DNA of 64,000 nt, from NCBI GenBank assembly GCA_965226245.1, contig CBDDCL010000015.1, positions 1,550,001 to 1,614,000 on the forward strand, in the 5' to 3' direction. Positions 1-9,507 of the stretch are shown piece by piece. The translations under genes were made by a program, and so were the position numbers. The notes beneath the pieces were generated by a model that ran no database searches, had not been told where the DNA came from, and was given only the letters and a program-made list of their open reading frames with translations. The stretch is from CBDCYS01 sp965226245. GTDB taxonomy: Bacteria > Acidobacteriota > Terriglobia > Bryobacterales > UBA6623. Position 1 is the stretch's first letter, and every line of letters begins with the position of its first letter.

Positions 1-526
1 CGGCCGACGTAAACAGCCGCATCCGGCGAATGTCATCGAGAGTCCGCGCAGGCTTCTTGGTAAAAAAGTGCACCCACCCAGCGTCGGTCCAAAACAATAC
101 TTTGTGCTTGATTCCTTGAGACTCGATCCGCTGCTCCAGCTTCGGGGTAATGCGGTCGCGTACATAATCGAGTTCTTCGTAGGAGTCGAACATCAAAGGA
201 ATCTGCAACGCCGCGACTCCTCCGTCAATGCGCGACAACCCGTTGGCGGACAGCGCCACGGCCTGGATTCGGCCGGCCCGCACCTGCCGCACCATCTCGG
301 TTTCATCGCCAAGCACGCCGCCGGGATAGATGCGCAGGTCCACTTCGCCGCCCGATATTCGCCGCCATTCTTGACGCAAGTAAAGCAGCGTGTCGTGCCA
401 AGCCGAACCCTTCGGTACGATCGTGCCAAGGCGTATGGTGGTCTTGCCTTGCAAAGGGACCGCAGCCGCCCAGCACAGCGTGAGCAAAAGAAGCGAAGCG
501 GTTCTTGAGGCCCGCCGGTTGGTCAT
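1..526 (-). CDS. TRAP transporter substrate-binding protein, DctP family (3' end outside window)
   Basis: I translated this directly; the frame stays open to the window edge. It starts at the ATG at 526 behind a good ribosome binding site (AGGAGAG). A short signal peptide (about residues 1-28, ending near LQGK) precedes TTIRLGTIVPKGSAWHD, which is typical of DctP-type periplasmic solute receptors. Further family-like stretches are IYPGGVLGDETEMVRQVRAG and LQIPLMFDSYEELDYV. It would capture an organic acid or similar ligand in the periplasm for a TRAP permease that must lie left of the window. The start overlaps the stop of the TatT-like gene by four bases (ATGA), which points to translational coupling. 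About 175 of roughly 330 residues are present. Confidence 0.88.
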   Translation of the reverse strand, partial: MTNRRASRTASLLLLTLCWAAAVPLQGKTTIRLGTIVPKGSAWHDTLLYLRQEWRRISGGEVDLRIYPGGVLGDETEMVRQVRAGRIQAVALSANGLSRIDGGVAALQIPLMFDSYEELDYVRDRITPKLEQRIESQGIKHKVLFWTDAGWVHFFTKKPARTLDDIRRMRLFTSA

Positions 527-1554
527 GGTGTCTCTCCTGTAGCGGCCAGAGGTTCATCCTCTAGGATCAAGTCATCGGTGCGGTCGAGCAGTCTCCGAGC
601 CCGGCGGTGGGCCAGCAGATTCACCAGCCGCTTCTCGGGAAACTCCTCGGGGTCGACGGCCAAGGCTTTGTTGACTAGCGAAGTGAACTCCGCCCGGTTT
701 TGTTTGGGAACCGAGACGGCTTCGGCGTAACCCAAATGCAGGCTGGCGCTCTTGCCTCCGGATAGCTGCAGGGCTCTGTCGTAGTGTCGCCGCATGGCGT
801 CGTAGTCGGTCGCGCCGGGTTTGGTGGATTCCAGTTGAATTGCGAACTCGTGCAGGGCGCCGTCGTCCCAACTTGGGTCCAGCTCGATGGCGCGGTCGAG
901 CAAGGCCTCCACTTCTGGCAGACGCGCCAGCATGGCCGCATCGTTTCTTGCAACCGAAATGGCGAGTCCCAGCGAGGCCGCCGTCCAATAGAGCAGAGGC
1001 ACGTCCTGGCGCTTCCTTTTCTTGTTGTCGACGACGTTTACCGCCGCCGAGGGATCGGACACCAGCCGCGCGCCCAACTCCGGGTAGGACACCTCGAGGC
1101 CCCGCAGCCCGTAGCGAAAAGCCCGCAAATACAGCTTGCGGGCACGCACTCGAAGCGCCCGTGCGCGGTCCAGGTCTTCGTCCTCGGCCAGCTCCGCCTC
1201 CCAATCGACGTAGGCAAACGAGTAGAGCACAAACCCGCGGCTGGCCGTCAGCAGCAGGCCGCGATGCTTCGGCGACTCGGCAAGCAGTGTTTCAATGAAC
1301 TTCAGACCGAAAGGCAGCGCCGAGCCGACCAGTTCGATGTCCTCGTCGGTTTCATAAATAGACGGGCCGGAAGACAGCGCGTCGCCGACCTTGTTGATAG
1401 CGTACCTCTTGAGCGAGCAGCCTGCCCCGAGCAGGCAAGCCGCCAAAGCAATTACGAGATATTTGCGTCGAAGTATTGTCAAGTTATTTCTGGTATGAGC
1501 TTCCCGTTCAGATCGTAACAGACTCATCCTCAACGTTCCGCTCTGTGCTTCCAT
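523..1554 (-). CDS. TatT-like TRAP transporter T-component lipoprotein
   Basis: The C-terminal two thirds resemble the TRAP-associated T component (TatT, PF16811), an all-helical TPR-like periplasmic partner of DctP receptors. The stretch LLYWTAASLGLAISVARND and the helix-rich RALQLSGGKSASLHLGYAEA region are the clearest family features. A lipobox, LLGAGC, follows a hydrophobic stretch, so the mature protein is probably lipid-anchored. The first ATG (1554) gives an over-long n-region. The ATG at 1527 or a TTG at 1482 (MTILRRKYLV...) would give a normal lipoprotein signal. It sits immediately upstream of, and overlaps, the DctP gene, which agrees with TatT and DctP acting as a complex. Confidence 0.8.
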   Translation of the reverse strand: MEAQSGTLRMSLLRSEREAHTRNNLTILRRKYLVIALAACLLGAGCSLKRYAINKVGDALSSGPSIYETDEDIELVGSALPFGLKFIETLLAESPKHRGLLLTASRGFVLYSFAYVDWEAELAEDEDLDRARALRVRARKLYLRAFRYGLRGLEVSYPELGARLVSDPSAAVNVVDNKKRKRQDVPLLYWTAASLGLAISVARNDAAMLARLPEVEALLDRAIELDPSWDDGALHEFAIQLESTKPGATDYDAMRRHYDRALQLSGGKSASLHLGYAEAVSVPKQNRAEFTSLVNKALAVDPEEFPEKRLVNLLAHRRARRLLDRTDDLILEDEPLAATGETP

Positions 1555-1621
1555 TCAGCCGAAGTCCACGTATTCATGCCTTCCAGACTAGATCCAGAAT
1601 CGGGAATCGTCAACGGCTTGC

Positions 1622-1643
1622 GTGACAGTTTCTGAACTGTCAC
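1622..1643. promoter_or_regulatory. Operator-like perfect dyad upstream of the GntR gene
   Basis: Arms GTGACAGTT (1622-1630) and AACTGTCAC (1635-1643) form a perfect 9+9 inverted repeat with a 4 base centre. The site lies between the divergent TatT-like and GntR genes, 17 bases before the GntR ATG. GntR/YtrA regulators usually bind such dyads, so autoregulation and control of the divergent TRAP genes are likely. This is inferred from position and symmetry. Confidence 0.6.
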
Positions 1644-1659
1644 AATCTTGTCGGCTGCC

Positions 1660-2583
1660 ATGGGCCTCAACATTCGCATCAGCAAGGAGGGTAACGTTCC
1701 GCTCCACGAGCAACTGGCAGCCCAGATCGTTCTGTTGATCGGCAGCGGCAAGCTCAAGCCCGGCGACGCACTGCCGAGTTCTCGCGAGCTGGAGTCGTGG
1801 CTGGGAATTCATCGCAACACAGTCTCTCAGGCTTATCAGGACCCGATTCTGAACTTGCTGGTCGAGAAGAAGCATGGGAAGCGCCTCGCTGTCCGGCACC
1901 GGCGCTCTCAGGTTGGAGAGCCCATCGACAACCTGATCGACTCGTTCTTGGTGGAGGCCCGGCAGCGCGGCTACACACTGAAGGAGCTTTCTCGAAAGCT
2001 TCAACAGCGGATGCTTTCGCCGCCGCCTGAGCGCGTTCTCGTGCTATCCGACGATGTCGGAATGCGCGTGTTGCTCCCCATCGAACTGAAACAGAGATTC
2101 GGTTGTCCGGTCGAAGCGCATACGGTTGAAGAGCTGGCGGCGGACCCTGAGCTCATGATTGGCGCCTTGGTGGTGAGTCCCCCAGGCCACATACCGAAGA
2201 TTGCGGAGCTGCTACCGCCGGAGCGGCCGGCGATTCCGATCACATACTCCTCAGCAGACCCGCATCTCGATCTCATCCGTTGCCTCGAGCGGTCCTCGGT
2301 GATCGCTTTAGTTTCAATCAGCAAGTACTTTCTCCAAACGGCGCGAGCGGTGTTGGCGCCTGCCGCGGGACGGCGCCATTCGATGCGCGAGTACCTGTTA
2401 TCGGAGAACGAGGACGATCTCCAGGGCGTTGCTGATCTAGTCTTTTGCGATCTGGCGGCATACAGAGCCGCACGACGGCAATTCACAAGCGCGAGAGTCA
2501 TCGCCCACCGCATGATCTCAGATCAGTGCATGGATCAAATCGCTTCTCTCCTGTCATCTTCCTCGGTGAACGCCGGATCGTGA
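1660..2583 (+). CDS. GntR-family transcriptional regulator (YtrA-like)
   Basis: The N-terminal 75 residues form a GntR winged helix-turn-helix: VPLHEQLAAQIVLLIGSGKL, then KPGDALPSSRELESWLGIHRNT. The remaining 230 residues carry no recognised effector domain, although LVLSDDVGMRVLLPIEL and the later part look like an alpha/beta ligand-binding fold. I chose the ATG at 1660 because it gives the usual MxLNIRIS start; a TTG at 1648 would add four residues. It is divergent from the TRAP genes and probably controls them. The following 269 bases up to the mutase contain no gene I recognise, only a short GAGCC/GGCTC hairpin near 2690. Confidence 0.85.
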   Translation: MGLNIRISKEGNVPLHEQLAAQIVLLIGSGKLKPGDALPSSRELESWLGIHRNTVSQAYQDPILNLLVEKKHGKRLAVRHRRSQVGEPIDNLIDSFLVEARQRGYTLKELSRKLQQRMLSPPPERVLVLSDDVGMRVLLPIELKQRFGCPVEAHTVEELAADPELMIGALVVSPPGHIPKIAELLPPERPAIPITYSSADPHLDLIRCLERSSVIALVSISKYFLQTARAVLAPAAGRRHSMREYLLSENEDDLQGVADLVFCDLAAYRAARRQFTSARVIAHRMISDQCMDQIASLLSSSSVNAGS

Positions 2584-2852
2584 TCCAAAGAGAAAAACCT
2601 GACCCAGTATCAGCTCGTCTCAGTGGCGCTGGGGGTGGAAGGTTCGGCAGCGTTCAGCGCCTCGGACAGATCAGCTCAGTCGAGCCAAACGGCTCATGAT
2701 TTCATTAAGACGGCAGGGCTACACCACGAGCTTTTTCTTGTTGAGTTGCTATCTTGTAAGATCACGATTCTGGTAGTTGGATTCAGTCAAGTTTTGCCTC
2801 GCAAACGGGCTCCGTTGCTGGTGTCCCATATCCTTAACAAACGGGTGCTGAA

Positions 2853-5114
2853 GTGTCGCCGACAAACCATGAGCTGAACCAGAAACTGCTTGATCGGACT
2901 CGGGCAGGTTTCGAGAAGATCGATCTGGACCCAAGAATCAAACAGTCCGCCCTGATTCACCTCGAGGGTTGGCTCGCCCACGACAAGTTCGATGGTTTGC
3001 TCGATGGCCGGCCCAGCGACTACCGGCCGCTGCTCGAGTGGATGATCACAAGCGAAAAGTTCGACCTCGTTCTGGACAGCTTTTACCAGGTGATGCCCTT
3101 TGGGACGGGAGGACGCCGTGGTCCGGTCGGGGTCGGCCCGAATCGCATTAACCCCTACACCATGGCCTCGTCCATTCAGGGGCATGTTCAATACCTGCGC
3201 GATTTACTGCCCGGCGAGCAGGAGCTGAAGGTTGTCGTCGCCTACGACGTCCGGCGATACAAAGACCTGCGGCAGCTCTACCCGCCCGATCCGCCGAATC
3301 CGGTGTTCGGGCTTTCCTCCAAAGACTTCGCCCACATCGCCGTGTCGGTCTACTGCGCGGGTGGCGTGGCGGTTTACATGCTGCCGGATGAGCAGAATGA
3401 TTACATCTCGACTCCTGAGCTGTCGTTCTTGATTCGGCGCCTGGGGGCCCATGGGGGGCTCAACGTCAGCGCTTCGCACAATCACCCTGATGACAACGGC
3501 GGCAAGTTCTACAACGGCAAGGGAGGGCAGGAAATTCCTCCCAACGACGAGCGCATGGTCAAGATCGTCGAGACCATCTCCGAGGTCAAAAGCATGCCGT
3601 ATTCGGCGGCGCTTCAGACCGGCTTGATCCGGCCGATCACGCCGGAGCATCGCCAAGCGTATATCGATCTCAATCTGGGTCTGCGGCTGCGCAGCGACGC
3701 CGGCCCGGCGAAGATCGTCTTCACGCCGCTGCACGGTACGGGGCGCAATACGGTTGGCCGTTGCCTCCATGCCGCGGGATTCGAGGAGGGCAAGCAATTC
3801 TTCACCGTCGAGGCGCAGCGGGAGTACCGCGGGGATTTCGCGAACGTCAAGTTCCGCACGCCCAACCCGGAGGTTCCCGAGTCACTCGAGCTGGCTGTCG
3901 AGGAAGCCAACCGCGTGGGCGCGGACCTCGCGCTGGCGACCGACCCCGACGCCGACCGCATCGGCGCGGCGGTGCGGCGGGACGGCGAGATGGTCATTGT
4001 CACGGGCAACGAACTGGCGATCATCCTGACCCGTTACCGGCTGGAGTCGCTGCAACGGGCGGGCAAGCTTCCCGCGGCGCCGCTGATCCTCAAGACACAG
4101 GTCACGACCGAATTGATGGCAACGATCGCGGCGGCCTTTGGCGCCCAAGTCATCGGTGACCTCTTGGTGGGATTCAAATATGTGGGCGATGTCCTCGACC
4201 AACTGGAGCGAACCGGGCGCTTTGGCGGGCTGGAAGCAGGGCTGGGTGATTTCATTCTGGCCGCCGAGGAGAGTCACGGACTGCTGCTTACGCCAGAGGT
4301 TCGCGATAAAGACGCAGCCGGCGCCGCTGTCGTTCTGGCCGAGTTGACCTCCGAGCTCAAGGAGTCCGGGCGAACGCTCTATGACTATCTGATCGACACC
4401 TACAAGCGCTACGGTTACTGCCGTAACCTGCTGCGCTCGACGATCATGCAGGGTGCGGCCGGCACGGCGGCGATCAGCAAGATTCAGGAGCGGCTCCGCA
4501 ACGATCCGCCGTCGTTGATCGGGGGCCTTGAAGTGCTGTCGGTGAGCGACTACTGGGATGAACAGACCTTCGGGCCGTTCAAGTCGGAAACCGATCGAAG
4601 CTCGCGGAACCTGCTGACGATGAACCTGGAGGGCGGGCTGCGGGCGGTTATCCGCCCGTCCGGGACCGAGCCGAAGAACAAGGTTTACATCGAGAAGGCC
4701 TCGGAACCGCTGGGTGCTGATGCATCCGATGAAGAGTTCGAAAAGATGCGCAAGACGGTCGACGACGAAGTCCTCGCGTTTTCGAATACCTTCATGGGGA
4801 CGATGCTCAAGCTGATTGATGTCGAGCTGCCCGCCTACGCCCTAGAAATCTCAGACCTCGTCTCACTCGAAAACAAGCGGCATTTCGCCGAAAACTTCGT
4901 GCCCGGCTTTGACGAGCGCGCCAAGGCCGTTGTTGACGAACAACTCGACGCGGGCACCGTCCAAACTTGGATCGACTCTGAACTCAAGAACTACGGCGCG
5001 GACGCCCGGTTGCTCGTCGCTCGGGCGTTTCGCGCCTGCCTCGCGGCCCGGCGTCAGCGGGAGCCCCAGAGAGAGTCACTCCACGCTCTTCAAGAAGAGC
5101 TTTTCTTCAATTAA
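2853..5114 (+). CDS. Phospho-sugar mutase (phosphoglucomutase/phosphomannomutase family)
   Basis: This is an alpha-D-phosphohexomutase that interconverts hexose 1- and 6-phosphates in the cytoplasm. All four family motifs are visible: the phosphoserine loop GLNVSASHNHPDDNGG (Ser about residue 208), the Mg-binding DPDADR (about 364-369), the sugar-binding EESHG (about 472) and the phosphate-binding RPSGTEPK (about 601). At 753 residues it is longer than the usual 550-600, with extra helical segments at both ends; the last 110 residues after the fourth domain are unassigned. The start is GTG at 2853. It stands alone, with no clear operon partner. Confidence 0.9.
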   Translation: MSPTNHELNQKLLDRTRAGFEKIDLDPRIKQSALIHLEGWLAHDKFDGLLDGRPSDYRPLLEWMITSEKFDLVLDSFYQVMPFGTGGRRGPVGVGPNRINPYTMASSIQGHVQYLRDLLPGEQELKVVVAYDVRRYKDLRQLYPPDPPNPVFGLSSKDFAHIAVSVYCAGGVAVYMLPDEQNDYISTPELSFLIRRLGAHGGLNVSASHNHPDDNGGKFYNGKGGQEIPPNDERMVKIVETISEVKSMPYSAALQTGLIRPITPEHRQAYIDLNLGLRLRSDAGPAKIVFTPLHGTGRNTVGRCLHAAGFEEGKQFFTVEAQREYRGDFANVKFRTPNPEVPESLELAVEEANRVGADLALATDPDADRIGAAVRRDGEMVIVTGNELAIILTRYRLESLQRAGKLPAAPLILKTQVTTELMATIAAAFGAQVIGDLLVGFKYVGDVLDQLERTGRFGGLEAGLGDFILAAEESHGLLLTPEVRDKDAAGAAVVLAELTSELKESGRTLYDYLIDTYKRYGYCRNLLRSTIMQGAAGTAAISKIQERLRNDPPSLIGGLEVLSVSDYWDEQTFGPFKSETDRSSRNLLTMNLEGGLRAVIRPSGTEPKNKVYIEKASEPLGADASDEEFEKMRKTVDDEVLAFSNTFMGTMLKLIDVELPAYALEISDLVSLENKRHFAENFVPGFDERAKAVVDEQLDAGTVQTWIDSELKNYGADARLLVARAFRACLAARRQREPQRESLHALQEELFFN

Positions 5115-5385
5115 CGCTCCCGGTAAACAGCGGCCCGGCAACTCCCACAAGTGGCAGCGTCAAGCCCTCACGGGCGGATGCCAGCCGGCCATCGGAGCTC
5201 GATTTTCGGCGTGGCGCATGCTCTCAGCTTGCCGCGTCGAGACTCGTCCCGGCGCCTGTTTGGGGAGGCGGACGTCGTAGCAGGATGAAGCTGGCGCGTT
5301 GGGAGACCGAGTTCGAGATGACGCCGGTGTGGGGAAGGAGCGATGCAAGAAATGCGGGCAGCTAAAAAATGCCGCCAGCGGCTGC

Positions 5386-7092
5386 CTACCGCTGCCGAAG
5401 CATTTGCAGCGGAATGGGTGACAACGTGATCACGGCAACGCGCGGGGAAACCGTTTCGCGAACCGACCGAAGCGTCTCGATCGTCCCATAGAGGATTAAG
5501 CCCCATGTGTCGTCGTTGCCCGAGACGGTGACGCGGCTGATGAGAGACGACTCGCCGTTTTCCGCGAGAAAGCCGACTCCCCCTCGTTCCAGCCTGGAGT
5601 CTCTCCAATGGTCGACGCCCCAGCCGTTGACCAGCGTCATTATCTGAGAGCCACGAACCCGCATCGAAATGCGGTTAAAGTCGTCCTGCTTGGGGAGGTG
5701 GCCTGGGACCGGAATTCTCACCTTGGCCGCGTCCGCGGTTTCGACACCGTCGATGACGGCGTAGCGGTGCAGTTCATACAAGCGGGTAGCCTGACGCTTT
5801 GTTTCGACCAGCTTGAATGCGTAGTAATTCCGCATGTCGCGGGCACGAACAGCCCAGCCGACCGCGCCCGTTTCAATTTTGGCGTCGAAATCAAATCGAT
5901 AGCTTTCCAGGTTCAGCGTGTCCTCGCGCAACGCCATCCCGTTCACGCGGAACAGTCCGCCCGGATCGAACGTCATCGAGCCTTCGCTGATCCATTTTTC
6001 CGCTCCCTGTTCGAAATCGTCGACGATAAAGAACGCGGCGCGTTCGCGGATTGGTTGTGTGAACGTGCTGATCGCCACTTCGATTCTGGCTGCGGCGCTT
6101 TCGATGTGGTCGCTGAACCAATCCCGCCACGGAGCGTTGAGAGTGCTGACGAAGACTGCGACCATGATGGCGACCATCGCCTGCGAGAAGCGCCGGCCGA
6201 GGAAGAACTGCTGAATCGCCCGCCAGGTGCGCAGGGACCCCGTCCTGGCGGAGTCCCGAATCGCGATGGTTGAGTCGTAGAACGGATCGTCTTCCAATTC
6301 GGGTTTTTCAGAAACGCTCAGGTCGTTTTCGACTGCCACTTCGGACAGGTCTCTGGCGAAAGGCCACAAAGTTGCTGCTGCGCCGGTCTTCAAGCTGGCG
6401 GCGGCGGGCGATGCGTCATGCATCGCCAAGGGCTGGATGGCTTCGTCGGCGTCTTTTGCTAGCTTGGCGACTGCCTGCTGCGTTACGGGAAGCGCAACCT
6501 CGGACCTGCTCTCGAACGGTACGCTCTTCATCTGGTCGGGCCGCAATAGACCGGCTTGGAGAAGGTTGCGGGCGTGCAGATGCTCTAGGAGGAAGGCCTC
6601 AGAGGTCAATGCTCGCTGCATTCCCTTCGGCTCGATGGCTCCAGTGTAGCCGCCTAGCGCCGCTACCGACTCCGGGCCAAGATGAAGCGGCGCCTCCGCC
6701 ATGGCGGTCTTCAATTCCACACCGGCGATATGAGTGTACCCTGCTAGACCGGTTTGGACGAGTTTCAGGGGCTTTAGCTGGGCTATCCTGACGACAGAAA
6801 GCCGCGACTGAACTGGGTTGAGCTGAGAGACGGAGATCGACAGCGGAAGGCCCTCGGCGACCGGTTCCATACCGACCAAACTCCGGATCTCTTGGAAGCG
6901 GTAGCGGTTGCGGCGGCGGGAGCGTTCTTTCATGGAGCTTTTGCCAGAACCGCTGAGGCGTACCTTCAATGCCGGGATGAATGCGGCGGTGGGCACATGA
7001 TTGCCGTGAGCAGAACCGTCAACTAAACTCTGTCCGTGTTTTTCCATCTGACCTAGACTGGCGTTCTGATTGATGATAGTATTTACTGCCAT
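5386..7092 (-). CDS. Membrane-anchored protein with C-terminal laminin-G/DUF1080-like domain
   Basis: I do not recognise this as a named family. The first 290 residues are polar and low in complexity. A single transmembrane helix (FSQAMVAIMVAVFVSTLNA, about residues 305-323) follows. The C-terminal 200 residues (FIVDDFEQGAEKWISEGS, then WAVRARDMRNYYAFKL and FNRISMRVRGSQIMTLVNGW) look like the concanavalin-type sheet seen in DUF1080 and laminin-G-like carbohydrate-binding proteins. A cytoplasmic N-terminus and an exported sugar- or wall-binding domain are plausible. It converges with the mutase across 271 bases in which I see no gene. Confidence 0.6.
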   Translation of the reverse strand: MAVNTIINQNASLGQMEKHGQSLVDGSAHGNHVPTAAFIPALKVRLSGSGKSSMKERSRRRNRYRFQEIRSLVGMEPVAEGLPLSISVSQLNPVQSRLSVVRIAQLKPLKLVQTGLAGYTHIAGVELKTAMAEAPLHLGPESVAALGGYTGAIEPKGMQRALTSEAFLLEHLHARNLLQAGLLRPDQMKSVPFESRSEVALPVTQQAVAKLAKDADEAIQPLAMHDASPAAASLKTGAAATLWPFARDLSEVAVENDLSVSEKPELEDDPFYDSTIAIRDSARTGSLRTWRAIQQFFLGRRFSQAMVAIMVAVFVSTLNAPWRDWFSDHIESAAARIEVAISTFTQPIRERAAFFIVDDFEQGAEKWISEGSMTFDPGGLFRVNGMALREDTLNLESYRFDFDAKIETGAVGWAVRARDMRNYYAFKLVETKRQATRLYELHRYAVIDGVETADAAKVRIPVPGHLPKQDDFNRISMRVRGSQIMTLVNGWGVDHWRDSRLERGGVGFLAENGESSLISRVTVSGNDDTWGLILYGTIETLRSVRETVSPRVAVITLSPIPLQMLRQR

Positions 7093-7353
7093 CCCTGTTC
7101 AATTGGTTAGATCCCGTATGCCGTCTTAGTACTATTGGGTGGGTACCTCCACAATTGATAGACCCGGCCTCAGAACCCCGATTGGCGGCGTCGGGACGGG
7201 GACGATCAAACAACGAGCTCCCATTCGCCAAAAACAGCTCCGTTTCTTTTCTTTGTGGCTTGTCCCACAGTCGGAAATGGGGTCGTCTCTGACGGCTTCC
7301 GGCCCATTGCTTCAGCGTGTTATGTCCTTTTTTATCATTCACATCGGTTCAGG

Positions 7354-8642
7354 TTAGCGACTCAGTGAGTCTATCTTTCCGGAAGAGGAGCCGCCGCTTT
7401 GGTTTTCGAATAAGAAAACGCCCCCTTTCCCGGCCACAGCGAAATCCAGGTCCCCATCTCCATCGATATCAGCCACCCGAATCTGCATCCCTGTCCCAAC
7501 CCGGCCCCCGTAGTGGATCAAGTGCCGGACCCATTCCCATTTTTCCTCGGCCTTAATTTTTTCGTACCAATACAGCCCTAAAGGCTCACGTCCGCCGGGA
7601 TCATGGCCGTTGTGCGCGAATAAACGCTTACCCGTGATCGGCTCAGGCCGCCCATCACCGGTCAGATCGGCTATCGTCATGGCATGTGCCTGAGACCAAG
7701 CGTCGTCGATCATCTTCTTTTCCCAGTTTCGAGAGCCATCGTCGCCGCGAGTCTGCTTCATCCAAAACACACCATAGTCATGGGCCATGTTGGTCACGAT
7801 GTCATTGACCCCGTCCAGATCCACGTCGTGGACGTACATGAACCCCGCTTTATACGTCAAAGTCCGTCAACTAAATACCCCATCAACGTCAAAGTCCGGA
7901 TGGTGCTCCCACGGCGCCTGGCGAGGATCTTCGGGAGCCTCTAGCCATCCCTTAGGCGTTAGGATGTCATTGCGCCCGTCACCGTTGACAGTCACCTGAG
8001 CCGATGCCGGGCCGTGGCTTTGGGGACTCACCTCGTGCTTGATCCATTTTGCGCCAGCGCCCTTTCCTTGGATCTCATACCAGGCGGTCACGCCATCTGG
8101 GGGAGCAACTCACGCGCCTTCCCGTCGTTGTCCATATCGACCAGAAAGGCGAACTCCACATTGGCGTCCTGGTCGATGAGATGCTCCTTCCAGCCGCCGA
8201 TTCCCTGGCCTGGGTTTTCAAACCATGCGATCCGCCTTGAACCCCAAGAAACACTAACGATGTCGGTCGCCCCGTCGCCATTGACATCAATCGGCAGATC
8301 GCTGAAGTTGTCAATATAGTTCCGAAAGAAGTTGAAGGAGCGGAACCGATGCTTGGTCTACTTGGGCCCCTCATACCAGCTCTCACCCGCGATGATGTCA
8401 GCGTGGCCGTCGCGATTCAGATCCGCGAAAGCGCACGTCTCGTTTCGTCCCACATCGAGGGCGTGCTTTCGAAACGGCATTTCATCCGACACCTGGGCGA
8501 GAGCGGGCGCGGTCAGGACCCCCGCCAGTACAAACCGAGTCAAACCTTTCAGAACATTATCTAGCATGAACACCCCGGCGTGGCGCACGTATTCCTGCCT
8601 GCCCGGTCGCCATTTCGTGGCTACGTGCCCCGGGTCAGCCAA
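7354..8642 (-). pseudogene. FG-GAP/VCBS-repeat secreted protein, broken by two stops and a frameshift
   Basis: Conceptual translation gives a signal peptide (about residues 26-50 of the ORF that starts at 8642), followed by repeated calcium-loop motifs such as FADLNRDGHADIIAG, DVNGDGATDIVSV, DVDLDGVNDIVTN and DIDGDGDLDFAVA. These are typical FG-GAP beta-propeller blades of secreted acidobacterial proteins. The frame is cut by TAG at 8358-8360 (probably Trp in WYEGPKW), by a one-base shift in a C run near 8097-8101, and by TGA at 7867-7869. A 13 bp direct repeat (ACGTCAAAGTCCG) at 7854 and 7886 flanks the last stop. Three lesions make this a decayed gene. Confidence 0.8.
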
Positions 8643-8736
8643 AGCTCAGGAAATGCAATCTGGCTTAAAACCATCCGCAAAATCCGCGAAATCCGCGAAC
8701 CCAATCCGGAGTTTGCCTCGAGAATTTGGCAGCCAC

Positions 8737-9171
8737 TCAGTCCCGCGGTTCGGTCACGCAGTGGCTCTCGTACGCCTCTTTGAGCGTCCTGGAGATCTCG
8801 TTGGGGTCGCGGCCCTCAATCTGGTGACGATGCAGCATGTAGATGGGCTTGCCGTCCCGGAACAGCGCCACCGAAGGCGAAGAAGGCGGATACTCGGAGA
8901 GAATATCCCGAACGCGCGCCACCGCCGCCACATCACCACCCGCGAACACGGTAGCTACCTTATCCGGACGCGGGCCGGATTCGAGCGACTTCAGCACACC
9001 GGGCCGGGCCGATCCGGCGGCGCATCCGCAAACGGAATTCACCACCATAAGAACGGTCCCGCTACCGGGGCTCAGAAGCTCATCCACCTGCTCGGGCGTG
9101 CGGGTTTCGATCACGCCGTTTTGCGAAAGCTCCGCCCTCATTGGAGCCGTAAATTGTTCTGGATAGACCAT
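8737..9171 (-). CDS. BrxA/BrxB-family bacilliredoxin
   Basis: At 144 residues this matches the usual length of the YphP/YqiW family. The hallmark CGC active site is present in MVVNSVCGCAAGSARPG, and the thioredoxin-like fold continues with KVATVFAGGDVAAVARVR and SPSVALFRDGKPIYMLHRHQ. These cytoplasmic proteins remove bacillithiol or similar thiols from proteins and act as disulfide isomerases. The start is ATG at 9171 behind GGGAAGC. Neighbours are relics, so it is probably transcribed alone. Confidence 0.92.
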   Translation of the reverse strand: MVYPEQFTAPMRAELSQNGVIETRTPEQVDELLSPGSGTVLMVVNSVCGCAAGSARPGVLKSLESGPRPDKVATVFAGGDVAAVARVRDILSEYPPSSPSVALFRDGKPIYMLHRHQIEGRDPNEISRTLKEAYESHCVTEPRD

Positions 9172-9275
9172 CGTTTGCTTCCCTCCTTCTCCCTTGGAAA
9201 CATCTTACCAATAGTGGAAGCGTGACCAACTCATCCCTAATCCTCCCTGAGGCGCTGGAGGGCGTCCGGCCCTGT

Positions 9276-9505
9276 TCAAGCAAGAAGCTGCGTTTTGAGC
9301 GCCGTGTCGTCCGGGTAGATGCTGCCACTGTAGCCGTAGACATGCGCATGCAGGTCGATCCGGCCGTCCTTGATTCCTACATCCAGAACGCCGTCGAGCT
9401 CGTTTCCAGGATCGATAACGTGCCCGCCCTTCAAAATCAGATCGTATTGCTGGGCCGCGAGCGGTGACAAGCCCAGCAAGGAATGAGGAACAACAAAGGC
9501 AGCAT
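9276..9505 (-). pseudogene. Amidohydrolase (dihydroorotase-like) N-terminal relic
   Basis: The ATG at 9505 opens a signal peptide (MLPLLFLIP) that goes out of frame after about nine codons; the next frame continues as LGLSPLAAQQYDLILKGG. The strands HVIDPGNELDGVLDVGIKDGRI and then DLHAHVYGYSGSIYPDD are the start of an exported amidohydrolase, including the metal-binding DLHAH. About 25 residues normally lying between DGRI and DLHAH are missing, and the rest of the enzyme (some 350 residues) is gone. It sits three bases after the SelA-like gene, so it was probably that gene's operon partner. Confidence 0.65.
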
Positions 9506-9507
9506 CG

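Noticed and set aside
784..1518. Long plus-strand open frame opposite the TatT-like gene
   Set aside because: It is the antisense shadow of a gene with a lipobox and family motifs; its own translation has no recognisable pattern.
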